Below are positions 9,351 to 17,543 of a DNA stretch of 38,651 bases, piece after piece. A program made the translations under genes and the position numbers. The DNA comes from Cyanobacteria bacterium SIG31 (GTDB lineage: Bacteria > Cyanobacteriota > Vampirovibrionia > Gastranaerophilales > Gastranaerophilaceae). A model generated the notes under the pieces. It was given only the letters and a program-made list of their open reading frames with translations, was not told the DNA's origin and ran no database searches. Position 1 is the stretch's first letter. The number at the start of each line of letters is the position of its first letter. Location of the stretch: assembly GCA_015152465.1 (NCBI GenBank), contig SUTX01000019.1:1-38651 (forward strand), in the 5' to 3' direction.

Positions 9351-9372
9351 TTTCTTTACGAAAGGGGTTTAT

Positions 9373-9609
9373 ATGCTAGTTTCAGCAGTGTCTGCTAACC
9401 AATTTCAATCTAAAAAAATAGCTGATAATCTGAATAAAAATAAGCAGGTACTATCGGAAAATACAGAATTGATTTTTAATTCTTTACCGATTGCTGAAAA
9501 GGGTAAGAGCATTAATAGTGAAAAACTAAGCCTCTACAGTTCTATTAATGAGTGGAAAGAGTTTTGTCATAAACAGATTTTAAATGGCAAGCTTGATGTT
9601 ATTGTGTAG
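9373..9609 (+). CDS. Small protein of unknown function (78 aa)
   Basis: Begins at an ATG preceded by the ribosome site AAAGGGG, with a near-consensus promoter just upstream. This fixes the start at 9373 rather than further 5'. The protein is soluble, Lys/Asn/Ser-rich, with no signal peptide or membrane segment, and starts MLVSAVSANQFQSKK. Its stop is 4 nt before the likely ribF start, so the two are probably translated from one message. I do not recognise it. Confidence 0.65.
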   Translation: MLVSAVSANQFQSKKIADNLNKNKQVLSENTELIFNSLPIAEKGKSINSEKLSLYSSINEWKEFCHKQILNGKLDVIV

Positions 9610-9613
9610 TTTT

Positions 9614-10486
9614 ATGGAAATTCTAAATAAAAATTCAACTTTCCCAAAGAATGTTTCTTTGATTTTAGGCTTTTTTGATGGAATTCATATCGGACATCAA
9701 GAAGTTATTAAATCTGCGCTAGGTGAATATCAAACAGTTTTAGTGACATTTAAAAAATCACCTGCTGAATTTTTTGGTAAGAATGTAAAATATATATATC
9801 CAAGGGGTTTTTCATATGAGTGCGTAAAGCAACTAGGTGTAGATTATATTTTAGAATTTGATTTTGCAGAATTAGCGAATTTAGATGCTGATACATATTT
9901 GAAAAATTTAGTAGACTGGTTTTCTCCAGTAAAAATATTTACAGGATATAACCATACTTTTGGTAAAAATAAGTTAGGTAATCCAAAATTTTTGGAAAAA
10001 AACCAAAATAAATATGGATATGAATTCTTTTGTGTACAAGAATGTAAAAAAAATGAAAAAACTGTTTCATCAACATTGATAAAAGAATTATTACAAGAAG
10101 GGGCTGTAGAAAAAGCAAATAATCTTTTGGGCCGTAATTTTTCTATTGTTTCAAAAGTCGTAGATGGTGCTAAATTAGGACGAGAATTAGGCTATCCTAC
10201 AGCAAATATGCACTACCCTGAAGATATAATAAAGTTACCTTACGGAGTTTATTGTGTCAAAGTTTTCAATAAACCAGCGATTTTAAATTGGGGGATTAAA
10301 CCAACAGTATCTGGTGAGAATGAAATAATTGAAGTACATATTTTAAATTTTACAGGTGATTTATACGGAAAAGGTTTAGAGATTGAATTTATAAAAAAGA
10401 TTAGAGATGAAAAAAAGTTTAATAATTTGGACGCTCTAAAATTTCAAATCAATGAGGATATAAAACAATGCTCAGAGTTGTTGTAG
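9614..10486 (+). CDS. ribF: Bifunctional riboflavin kinase / FAD synthetase
   Basis: Makes FMN from riboflavin and then FAD. The N-terminal nucleotidyltransferase motif is GFFDGIHIGH (residues 19-28), and the adenylylation part continues to TVSSTLIKELLQEG. The C-terminal flavokinase domain begins at about 175 with VVDGAKLGRELGYPTANMH, followed by GVYCVKV and WGIKPTVSG. The ATG at 9614 gives 290 aa; an ATG at 9584 inside the previous gene would add ten residues with no family match. It overlaps the next gene by 19 nt. Confidence 0.94.
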   Translation: MEILNKNSTFPKNVSLILGFFDGIHIGHQEVIKSALGEYQTVLVTFKKSPAEFFGKNVKYIYPRGFSYECVKQLGVDYILEFDFAELANLDADTYLKNLVDWFSPVKIFTGYNHTFGKNKLGNPKFLEKNQNKYGYEFFCVQECKKNEKTVSSTLIKELLQEGAVEKANNLLGRNFSIVSKVVDGAKLGRELGYPTANMHYPEDIIKLPYGVYCVKVFNKPAILNWGIKPTVSGENEIIEVHILNFTGDLYGKGLEIEFIKKIRDEKKFNNLDALKFQINEDIKQCSELL

Positions 10487-11427
10487 TTGGCTATGGTGAA
10501 ATGTTTACAAATTTGGTCGCAGGTACGCTAGATTCTGGCATGGAGATTGTTGGCGTTTTGAGAAAAGATTCTGTTAAGTACCCTCGTTTTTTAAGATGGT
10601 TAAAAGATATGTTTAATCCATCCATAGAATATAATTATATAAAAAGTTACAATCTACCGGAATTGTATTCAAGAGGGGTTAATACGGAAGATTTTAGAAA
10701 AAAACTTTTAAATTTGAACCCTGATGTCGTTCTGGTGGGTTCTTGGGGAGAAAAATTTGAAAAAGCTACTTTTGATATTCCTAAAATAGCTACTATTAAT
10801 GCACATCCTTCTTTATTACCGAAATATAGAGGACCGAATCCTTATTTTTGGGTAATTAGGAACCAAGAACAAACAAGTGGTGTAACTTTTCATTTGATGG
10901 ACGAAGGTTTTGATACCGGTGCAATTTTAGCACAAGAAGAGGTTAAGATTTATCCATCTGATACTGGAAAAAGTTTAAAAGATAAGACTGTACTTGTTGC
11001 ACGAGGTGCTGTGTGTGAGTTATTAAAGGCTTTAAATGAAGATATAATAATACCATTACAGCAAAGAGAAGACAAAGCTTCTTATTATTCTCATCCTGAG
11101 GGGTTAGAATTAGACTTTAAAAAAACTGCAGAAGAAAATTATGCCTTAATAAGAGCTATTTATCCTTGGAATGAAGCATACTTTTATCATAATATAACAC
11201 CGTTTTCTTTAAATCCGCATAAAATAACTATAGAGGAAAATTCTTCTAAATTTACTGAATGTGGAACTATTGTGGAGTGTAATCCTGAGACAAAAACAAT
11301 TGCGGTTTTATGTGCTGATAATAAGATTCTTAAAATGGCAGGTGTTAATTTATATAAAAAGTATGATAGACCATTTACTAGAAATTATATTACTCGAGAA
11401 ATTAAGGTTGGGGATTTTATAATTTAG
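10468..11427 (+). CDS. Formyltransferase family protein, Fmt-like
   Basis: 319 aa, the length of methionyl-tRNA formyltransferase. The catalytic triad of the 10-formyl-THF transferase fold is present: Asn111 and His113 in INAHPSLLPKYRG and Asp149 in MDEGFDTGAIL. The C-terminal part (about 205-315) has the Fmt-C signature IRAIYPWNEAYF. Where typical Fmt has GAAP after the SLLP motif this protein has GPNPYFWV, so it might be an Fmt variant or act on another amino substrate such as a sugar nucleotide. No peptide deformylase gene is adjacent. It overlaps ribF by 19 nt, and its stop codon overlaps that of aroB on the other strand. Confidence 0.8.
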   Translation: MLRVVVVGYGEMFTNLVAGTLDSGMEIVGVLRKDSVKYPRFLRWLKDMFNPSIEYNYIKSYNLPELYSRGVNTEDFRKKLLNLNPDVVLVGSWGEKFEKATFDIPKIATINAHPSLLPKYRGPNPYFWVIRNQEQTSGVTFHLMDEGFDTGAILAQEEVKIYPSDTGKSLKDKTVLVARGAVCELLKALNEDIIIPLQQREDKASYYSHPEGLELDFKKTAEENYALIRAIYPWNEAYFYHNITPFSLNPHKITIEENSSKFTECGTIVECNPETKTIAVLCADNKILKMAGVNLYKKYDRPFTRNYITREIKVGDFII

Positions 11428-12500
11428 CATAATGCTTCAATGACATCATTTATTGCAAGCTTGATTTCTTTAACTTTTTTCTTGTCTGATGGGACGATAA
11501 AAGTTATCTTATCCTTAGTTGCTTTTTTGTCTTTTTTCATTATTTCAATAATTTCATCAACTTGATATTTAGACCTTATATTAATAGGTTTAAAGCCATA
11601 TCTGGTTAATAAATCTATGGATAATTTATAATAAGAGTAAGTTATTAGATTTTTAGAATATGCATAATCAAATATAAAGAATATCCCTTGTATTACCGCT
11701 TCACCATGAGTAAATTTTTTAAAATTCCCTTTAGCTTCAATTGCATGGCCTAATGTATGTCCCAAGTTGAGTATTTTTCTAAGACCTTGTTCTTTCTCGT
11801 CCTGATTTACAACTGATATTTTAAGATTTAAGCAGTATTCTATGATTCTCATTAAAGTCATAGAATCTTTTTCTAAAAATTTTTCGCAGCATAAAGTAAG
11901 ATATTCAAAGAAAAATAAAGAATGTTTATAATTGCAATTATCTTCAATAAATGCATATTTTAATACTTCTCCGATGCCAGACATAAACTGTTTTTTGTCT
12001 AAAGTTTTTAAGAAGTTTATGTTTATAAAAACAGCTTTTGGTTGATAAAAAGCACCAACTATATTTTTAATACCATTCAAATCTATTGCAGTCTTTCCAC
12101 CGACTGATGAATCAACCATTGAAAGTAATGTTGTAGGAACTTGGATATAATCTATCCCTCGCATATAAATTGAAGCCGCGAAGCCTGTTATATCACCAAC
12201 AACGCCACCGCCTATTGCAACCATAACATCATTACGAGTCAGTCCTATTTTAGTAGCAAAACTTAAGATTTTTTGTAGATTTTTAAAATTCTTTTCAGGT
12301 TCTCCATCTGATAGAATTAATATTTCAGATTTGTTTAACTTAAGCTTTTTTTGGTATAGCTTATAAACTTTTTCAGAAATTACAAATAACCTCTTCTGTT
12401 CAGACGTTTGATAATTAATATCTTCCATTAATTTTGAAAATTCGTCATCACTTAAATGAATTTTATAGTTTCCTATATCAACATTGAGGATTTGTCTCAT
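11424..12500 (-). CDS. aroB: 3-dehydroquinate synthase
   Basis: Second step of the shikimate pathway, converting DAHP to 3-dehydroquinate with NAD and a divalent metal. 358 aa. Visible motifs: GGGVVGDITGFAASIYMRG, VDSSVGGKTAIDLNGIKN, the metal-binding segments GEVLKYAFIED and NLGHTLGHAIE, and FTHGEAVIQG. The start lies 23 nt inside aroK, so expression is coupled in the order aroC-aroK-aroB. The stop overlaps the stop of the convergent formyltransferase gene by 4 nt. Confidence 0.95.
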   Translation of the reverse strand: MRQILNVDIGNYKIHLSDDEFSKLMEDINYQTSEQKRLFVISEKVYKLYQKKLKLNKSEILILSDGEPEKNFKNLQKILSFATKIGLTRNDVMVAIGGGVVGDITGFAASIYMRGIDYIQVPTTLLSMVDSSVGGKTAIDLNGIKNIVGAFYQPKAVFININFLKTLDKKQFMSGIGEVLKYAFIEDNCNYKHSLFFFEYLTLCCEKFLEKDSMTLMRIIEYCLNLKISVVNQDEKEQGLRKILNLGHTLGHAIEAKGNFKKFTHGEAVIQGIFFIFDYAYSKNLITYSYYKLSIDLLTRYGFKPINIRSKYQVDEIIEIMKKDKKATKDKITFIVPSDKKKVKEIKLAINDVIEALC

Positions 12501-13005
12501 TAATACTTCCTATAATAAATTTAATTATTTCATTTACGTCTAAATTACTGGTGTCTACAATAAAATGAGCTTTTAAAAAGTTCTCTTCTCTTTTTTTTAG
12601 TAGTTTTTCCAACGCTAATTTTGGATTTTCTGTTTGTAGAAGAGGTCTCGTAACATCTTCTGATATCCTATAATATAATACATCAAGGTCAGATTTCAAA
12701 TAAAAGACCTTTCCGAAGTTTAGTAATGTAGAACGATTATCAGGATTTTCGAAAGCACCACCACCAATAGATATAATCTTACGTTTTCCATTTGAGCAAA
12801 TTAGTTTAATTGTATCATATTCAAGTTTCCTAAAATAATCTTCAGAGTGCTTTTTAAAAATCTCTGTTATTGTTAGCCCTTCAGTTTTTTCAATAACACT
12901 ATCAGTATCAATAAAGGTATAATTTTTTAAGTTATCGGCCAGTAGTGCGCCTATAGTTGTTTTGCCGCTTGCTGGCATTCCTATAAGGATGATATTAGAT
13001 TCCAT
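12478..13005 (-). CDS. aroK: Shikimate kinase
   Basis: Phosphorylates shikimate with ATP. 175 aa. Walker A GMPASGKTT is at residues 9-17, the shikimate-binding FIDTDSVIE follows, then SIGGGAFE and the lid Arg in RPLLQTEN. The ATG overlaps the aroC end by 11 nt and the end overlaps aroB by 23 nt, a tightly packed operon with no room for separate promoters. Confidence 0.94.
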   Translation of the reverse strand: MESNIILIGMPASGKTTIGALLADNLKNYTFIDTDSVIEKTEGLTITEIFKKHSEDYFRKLEYDTIKLICSNGKRKIISIGGGAFENPDNRSTLLNFGKVFYLKSDLDVLYYRISEDVTRPLLQTENPKLALEKLLKKREENFLKAHFIVDTSNLDVNEIIKFIIGSINETNPQC

Positions 13006-14167
13006 AATGAGCTTTCATTTCTACTAAACTATCGCCACCTATTTTAGATAATAATTCATCAACAAGCACGATAGCTACTCGTGCTTCTGCAACAACGGCA
13101 CAAGCTGGAACTGCACAAGTGTCAGAACGTTCAAAGTGGGCAACCGCAGGTGTCATATCTTTTAAATCGACCGTTGCTTTAGTTTTTTTCATTGTTGGTA
13201 TGGCTTTCATTGTCCCTTTAATGATAAGAGTTTCCCCATTTGTCATACCACCTTCAATACCGCCAGCATTGTTTGTCTGTCGATAGATGTTTTTGTTTTT
13301 GTCTACAAAAAGTTCATCGTGCATTTGAGAACCGGTTAAATGAGCAGCGTCAACACCAGCACCAACTTCGACAGCCTTAACTCCAGGTATACTCATTACT
13401 GCTTGTGCGATTTTGCCATCTAGCATAGTATCCCAATGAACATAAGAACCTAAACCAATAGGTAAATTGCCAAATATGACTTCGAACTTTCCTCCTAGTG
13501 TATCACCGTCTTGTGTGGCTTTATTTATTGCGTTAATCATTCTATCTGTTGTCAAATCATCCGAACATCTTAAAGGGGACTTTTCTGCTTTTTCTTTGAT
13601 AAGTGTATAGGTTTTTGGATAGAAATCGAGTTTTACATCTCCAATTTGAATGACATGTGAAAAACCCATTATTCCAAATTCTTTTAATATTTGTTTTGCA
13701 ACAGAGCCGACTGCAACTTCAATTGCGGTTTTTCTAGCACTTGAACGTTCTAATACATCTCTTAAATCTTTTAAATTATATTTTACGGCTCCAGCATAAT
13801 CAGCGTGTCCTGGACGTACTCTAGTGAACGAACGTTCTTCTATTTTTCGTAGCATTTCTTCTGTTGGGTATTCATAATTAAGAGGATTCATCACTTCTTC
13901 CCAGTTAGAAAAATCTTTATTTTTTATCTCCAGACAAATAGGAGCCCCTGTTGTTTTGCCTAAGCGTATACCTGATTTAATTTCAACGGAGTCTTTCTCT
14001 ATCTGCATTCTTTCGCCTCGTCCGTAGCCTATTTGTCTGCGAGCTAAATCCTCGTTTATAATTTCAGGTTTAATTCGTATTCCAGCTGGAACACCCTCTA
14101 TAATTGCAGTTAAACATTTTCCATGACTTTCCCCAGAAGTCAAAAATCTAAAGTTTCGTGTAGTCAT
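12995..14167 (-). CDS. aroC: Chorismate synthase
   Basis: Last step to chorismate, an FMN-dependent trans-elimination of EPSP phosphate. 390 aa, typical length. Motifs: TSGESHGKCLTAIIEGVPAG near the N-terminus, RRQIGYGRGERM, RPGHADYAGAVKY, ERSSARKTA, and NNAGGIEGGMTNGE. It is the first gene of aroC-aroK-aroB. The -10 box ends 6 nt before its ATG and no ribosome site is present, so the message is probably leaderless. The other shikimate genes (aroA, D, E, G) are not here. Confidence 0.97.
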   Translation of the reverse strand: MTTRNFRFLTSGESHGKCLTAIIEGVPAGIRIKPEIINEDLARRQIGYGRGERMQIEKDSVEIKSGIRLGKTTGAPICLEIKNKDFSNWEEVMNPLNYEYPTEEMLRKIEERSFTRVRPGHADYAGAVKYNLKDLRDVLERSSARKTAIEVAVGSVAKQILKEFGIMGFSHVIQIGDVKLDFYPKTYTLIKEKAEKSPLRCSDDLTTDRMINAINKATQDGDTLGGKFEVIFGNLPIGLGSYVHWDTMLDGKIAQAVMSIPGVKAVEVGAGVDAAHLTGSQMHDELFVDKNKNIYRQTNNAGGIEGGMTNGETLIIKGTMKAIPTMKKTKATVDLKDMTPAVAHFERSDTCAVPACAVVAEARVAIVLVDELLSKIGGDSLVEMKAHYGI

Positions 14168-14173
14168 ATGTAT

Positions 14174-14202
14174 ATTATATAAAATAAATGTTTTTTATAC
14201 AA
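14174..14202 (-). promoter_or_regulatory. aroCKB promoter (leaderless arrangement)
   Basis: On the minus strand TTGTAT (14202-14197) and a perfect TATAAT (14179-14174) are 17 nt apart. The -10 ends 6 nt before the aroC ATG. The -35 overlaps the end of the upstream inverted repeat. Confidence 0.65.
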
Positions 14203-14235
14203 CAATAGAGCGCAGATTATCTGCGCTCTATTGTT
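14201..14235 (-). terminator. Perfect inverted repeat, terminator of the ispG operon
   Basis: 17-bp perfect arms (14201-14217 and 14219-14235) around a single central base, with a GC-rich core AGAGCGCAGA. It sits between the small secreted gene and aroC. The minus-strand 3' flank is only weakly T-rich (GTATAAAAAACATTT), so it may act as a barrier in both directions. Confidence 0.65.
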
Positions 14236-14246
14236 TAAAAGTTTAA

Positions 14247-14561
14247 TTATAAATCAGAAACAGACGGTGATGGTTTTATATCGTGGTGTAGTCTATCTGG
14301 TTCATCTATGGATGGATCTAAATATGCATAAAGTTTTTTACATATTTTAACTAATTTATTTTGAGATTTTTCATATAATGGTTCAATGGATTTTCCATTA
14401 ACTCTGTTTTTTTGCATGAAAACATCTTCTGCCATAACTTGCGAATAACCAGCATTGATTAAATATTCAGCATCGGTTGTTTCTTCAACAGTAACATCTG
14501 CAATTGCTGGAGCAATAAATAAAACACTTAAAAATGTTAAATATAATAAACTTCTTTTCAT
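14247..14561 (-). CDS. Small secreted protein, unknown function (104 aa)
   Basis: A clear signal peptide (KR, a hydrophobic core, then APAIA-D) with probable cleavage after residue 21. The mature part of about 80 residues is helical and charged and contains one Cys. I recognise no domain. It starts 11 nt after the ispG stop and ends just before a strong inverted repeat, so it is the distal gene of an ispG transcript; no functional link to isoprenoids is evident. Confidence 0.75.
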   Translation of the reverse strand: MKRSLLYLTFLSVLFIAPAIADVTVEETTDAEYLINAGYSQVMAEDVFMQKNRVNGKSIEPLYEKSQNKLVKICKKLYAYLDPSIDEPDRLHHDIKPSPSVSDL

Positions 14562-14572
14562 AGCACCTACTC

Positions 14573-15637
14573 TTATTTATCTAAACTATATGTCTCAATT
14601 ATAATATTTTCTAATGAATTAATCAAGTCAGCTTCAGGAACTCTTGCAATAATTTCTCCTTTTTTGAAAATATAGCCCTCCTTTATTGCTCCTGCTATGC
14701 CAAAATCGGCATGTTTTGCTTCTCCTGGTCCATTAACAGGACAACCCATTACTGCAATTGTTATAGGTAAATCTAGGTTCTTAAAACGTTCTTCTACTTT
14801 CTTAGCAAGTCCTATTAAGTCAATTTGAGTTCTTCCACATGTTGGGCAAGATATAAAATTTATCCCCCTGCTTCTAAGATTCAAAGCTTTTAATATCCCA
14901 AAACCAGCATCAACTTCTTCAACAGGATTTTCGGTTAATGAAACTCTTATTGTATCCCCTATTCCGCTACTTAAAAGTGTTCCTAAACCTATAGATGACT
15001 TTATTAATCCAGATTTTAGTGTCCCAGCCTCTGTTACACCTAAATGCAATGGATAATCGATTACTTCAGCAACTTTTTTATATGCTTCTATTGTTGTTAG
15101 TACATCAGAAGATTTTAGTGAAAGTTTGATATCATAAAAATTTAAATCTTCTAGAATTTCTATATGGCGTAAAGCACTCTTAATCATTTTTTCATGTAGT
15201 GGTAAATCCAGCTCAGCAAATTCTTTTTCTAAAGAGCCTGCGTTTATACCAATTCTTATTGGAATGTTATGAGCTTTTGCTGCTTCAACTACTTTGATAG
15301 TATGTTCTTTTTTCCCTATGTTACCTGGATTAATTCTAAGTGCATGTATTCCATTTTCAATGCATTGTAGGGCTAGTCTATAGTCAAAATGAATATCAGC
15401 AACAAGTGGTATTTGTGTTTTTTTAACAATTTCCTTAATCGCTGAAGCAGCATCCTTATTAAGGACTGCGAGCCTTGCAATTTCACAGCCTGCGGAAGCT
15501 AGTTCATTAATCTGTTCTATAGTTTTTTCAACATTTCTAGTGTCGGTGTTGCACATAGATTGTACACTAATAGGGGCATCTCCGCCGATTTTTACATTTC
15601 CTATAGAAATTTGTTTAGTTTTTCTTCTTTTTATCAT
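14573..15637 (-). CDS. ispG: 4-hydroxy-3-methylbut-2-enyl diphosphate synthase (GcpE)
   Basis: A [4Fe-4S] enzyme of the MEP isoprenoid pathway that converts MEcPP to HMBPP. 354 aa, the compact bacterial form. The N-terminal TIM barrel has VQSMCNTDT and VADIHFDYRLAL. The cluster ligands are Cys264 and Cys267 in ISCPTCGRT and Cys299 in GCPVNGPGEA, with the fourth ligand Glu306. Its -10 box ends 6 nt before the ATG, so the mRNA is probably leaderless. It is divergent from the phosphoesterase gene. Confidence 0.96.
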   Translation of the reverse strand: MIKRRKTKQISIGNVKIGGDAPISVQSMCNTDTRNVEKTIEQINELASAGCEIARLAVLNKDAASAIKEIVKKTQIPLVADIHFDYRLALQCIENGIHALRINPGNIGKKEHTIKVVEAAKAHNIPIRIGINAGSLEKEFAELDLPLHEKMIKSALRHIEILEDLNFYDIKLSLKSSDVLTTIEAYKKVAEVIDYPLHLGVTEAGTLKSGLIKSSIGLGTLLSSGIGDTIRVSLTENPVEEVDAGFGILKALNLRSRGINFISCPTCGRTQIDLIGLAKKVEERFKNLDLPITIAVMGCPVNGPGEAKHADFGIAGAIKEGYIFKKGEIIARVPEADLINSLENIIIETYSLDK

Positions 15638-15643
15638 GATACA

Positions 15644-15672
15644 ATTGTATAACGAAAAGAAAAAAACGTCAG
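15644..15672 (-). promoter_or_regulatory. ispG promoter (leaderless arrangement)
   Basis: On the minus strand CTGACG (15672-15667), a 17-nt spacer, and TACAAT (15649-15644), followed after 6 nt by the ispG ATG. There is no Shine-Dalgarno sequence between. Confidence 0.55.
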
Positions 15673-15693
15673 TTTTAAAGGAGAAAGTTTTTT

Positions 15694-16437
15694 ATGAAAA
15701 TAGCTGTTATCTCTGATATACATGGAAATATGGAAGCTCTAGAGGCTGTAATGGCTGATATTGAAAAAGAAAAATGTGATAAAATTTTTGCACTTGGAGA
15801 TTATGCAATGGCAGGTCCTGAGCCATGGGCGACAGTTAATTGGTTTATGAACAAAAAAAATGATGAAAACTTTAAGATGATTCAAGGCAATACTGATTTA
15901 ATGATTGCAGATTATAATGCAGAATTAAATATGATGTTGCAAGAAAAAGCTCCGATTATGGCTGAGGCTTTAAAAGATGACTTTTTTCAATTAAATGTGT
16001 TACAAAAAGATTTCTTACGGGGTCTTCCTGCACAGCTAGAAGCAGAAGAAGATGGTGTTAAAATTTTATTAGTTCACGGATCACCAAGAAAAAATAATGA
16101 AGATATTTTACCTGATACACCAATGAATGAAGTCGAAAGAATGGTTAGAGAAATAGATGCACAGGTGATTTTATGCGGTCATACTCACATTCCTTGTGGA
16201 TTCCAAACATCTTCTAAAAAGACTGTTGTCAATGTCGGAAGTGTCGGTAGACCTTTTACTCAAGAACCTAAGTCTTGTTATTTGAAGATAACTATCAATA
16301 ATGGTAAATGTGTTTTTGAGCATAAGTTTGTAGAATATAACATTGATCGTGCGGTTATGAAACTTCGTGGTAGAAACTTTGCGGGTGCAAATAAATTGGC
16401 GAATACTCTAATTGACCCTCAGGTAAGGCATTTTTAG
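15694..16437 (+). CDS. Calcineurin-like metallophosphoesterase
   Basis: 247-aa cytoplasmic phosphoesterase with all motifs of the dinuclear metal site: SDIHGN (residues 7-12), LGDYAMAGPEP (about 35-45), QGNTD, LLVHGSP and CGHTHIP, then NVGSVGRPF. The overall form is that of small YfcE/MJ0936-like phosphodiesterases; the substrate is unknown. The ribosome site AAAGGAGA is well placed. It is followed 14 nt later by dprA. Confidence 0.9.
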   Translation: MKIAVISDIHGNMEALEAVMADIEKEKCDKIFALGDYAMAGPEPWATVNWFMNKKNDENFKMIQGNTDLMIADYNAELNMMLQEKAPIMAEALKDDFFQLNVLQKDFLRGLPAQLEAEEDGVKILLVHGSPRKNNEDILPDTPMNEVERMVREIDAQVILCGHTHIPCGFQTSSKKTVVNVGSVGRPFTQEPKSCYLKITINNGKCVFEHKFVEYNIDRAVMKLRGRNFAGANKLANTLIDPQVRHF

Positions 16438-16451
16438 TAAAAGAGGATAGA

Positions 16452-17537
16452 ATGAAGACAAAATATTGGACAGCATTTGCGTCGATTGAACAACTTGATT
16501 CTACTTTTATCCAAAGGTTATACAATTACTTTGGTGATATTGAAATTGCTTGGAATGCAACCTTAAGTGATTTAAAACAAATTGAGGGATTGAGCATCCA
16601 AAAAACAAACAACTATTTCTCTAAGAAAAAAGGTGTAAATCCTGAAGAAACCCAAGATTTTGTTCTTAATAAAGGTATAAAAATTTTAACTTATGATAAT
16701 CCAGATTATCCTTATATGTTAAGACAAATTTCTAATCCCCCAATGACCTTATTTTATAAGGGAGATTTGTTTTCTTGTAATCTGGAAAAAACAGTTGCTT
16801 TTGTTGGTTCAAGACGTGCAAGTTTTGCAGGCAAAGATGGAGTAAGTAGTATTATTTCAGACCTAAGAGGAACTGATTTAACAGTAGTTTCAGGGCTTGC
16901 TTCAGGAATTGATGCAACTGCACATAGAAGCGCAATTGAAAATGGATTAAAAACAATTGGTGTAATCGCTAGTGGTTTTGATTATACTTATCCCGCTACA
17001 AGTGCTGATTTGTATAAAAAATTAGAAGATGGAGCTGGTGCAGTTGTTACAGAATATTATCCAACATTTGAACCTATAAAATTCAGATTCCCTCAAAGAA
17101 ATAGAATAGTGACAGGCCTTTCTTATGGAACTGTTGTTGGGGAGGCTGCAATTAAAAGCGGAGCTTTAATTAGTGCAAACCTTACTCTTGAACAAGGTCG
17201 TGAACTAATGTGTATTCCTGGTGCTATTAATAATGTTAACACTGAGGGGATTTTTAAACTCCTTAAAGATGGCGCTACAATGGTTACAAAAGGTGATGAT
17301 ATACTTAATGCTCTCAATTGGCAAATAGAAAGAAAAGATGTTTTTGAAACAAAGCTTAATCTAAGTGAAGCAGAGCAAATTATTTTTGATATAATAGGAG
17401 TTGAGCCGAAAGGTTTTGATGAAATTCAGATCTCAACAGGTTTGAGCACCGATGAATTACTAATCCGTTTGACAGAAATGGAACTTAGCGGTTTAATAGA
17501 GCAAGTCGAGGGTGACAGATACAAGAGGGGAATTTAA
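16452..17537 (+). CDS. dprA: DNA-processing protein DprA
   Basis: Loads RecA on incoming single-stranded DNA during natural transformation. 361 aa. The Rossmann-like core (about 110-300) has VAFVGSRRAS, VVSGLASGIDATAH, PQRNRIVTGLS and AIKSGALISANLTLEQGRE. An N-terminal helical region (about 1-75) and a C-terminal winged helix (about 305-358, FDEIQISTGLSTDELLIRL) complete the usual three-part layout. It starts after AGAGGA and ends 6 nt before topA, a common gene pair. No com genes are in the window. Confidence 0.94.
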   Translation: MKTKYWTAFASIEQLDSTFIQRLYNYFGDIEIAWNATLSDLKQIEGLSIQKTNNYFSKKKGVNPEETQDFVLNKGIKILTYDNPDYPYMLRQISNPPMTLFYKGDLFSCNLEKTVAFVGSRRASFAGKDGVSSIISDLRGTDLTVVSGLASGIDATAHRSAIENGLKTIGVIASGFDYTYPATSADLYKKLEDGAGAVVTEYYPTFEPIKFRFPQRNRIVTGLSYGTVVGEAAIKSGALISANLTLEQGRELMCIPGAINNVNTEGIFKLLKDGATMVTKGDDILNALNWQIERKDVFETKLNLSEAEQIIFDIIGVEPKGFDEIQISTGLSTDELLIRLTEMELSGLIEQVEGDRYKRGI

Positions 17538-17543
17538 TAAAGC

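Noticed and set aside
9322..9372. N-terminal extension of the 78-aa gene to position 9322
   Set aside because: This interval contains the -35 and -10 boxes of its promoter, and the good ribosome site belongs to the ATG at 9373.
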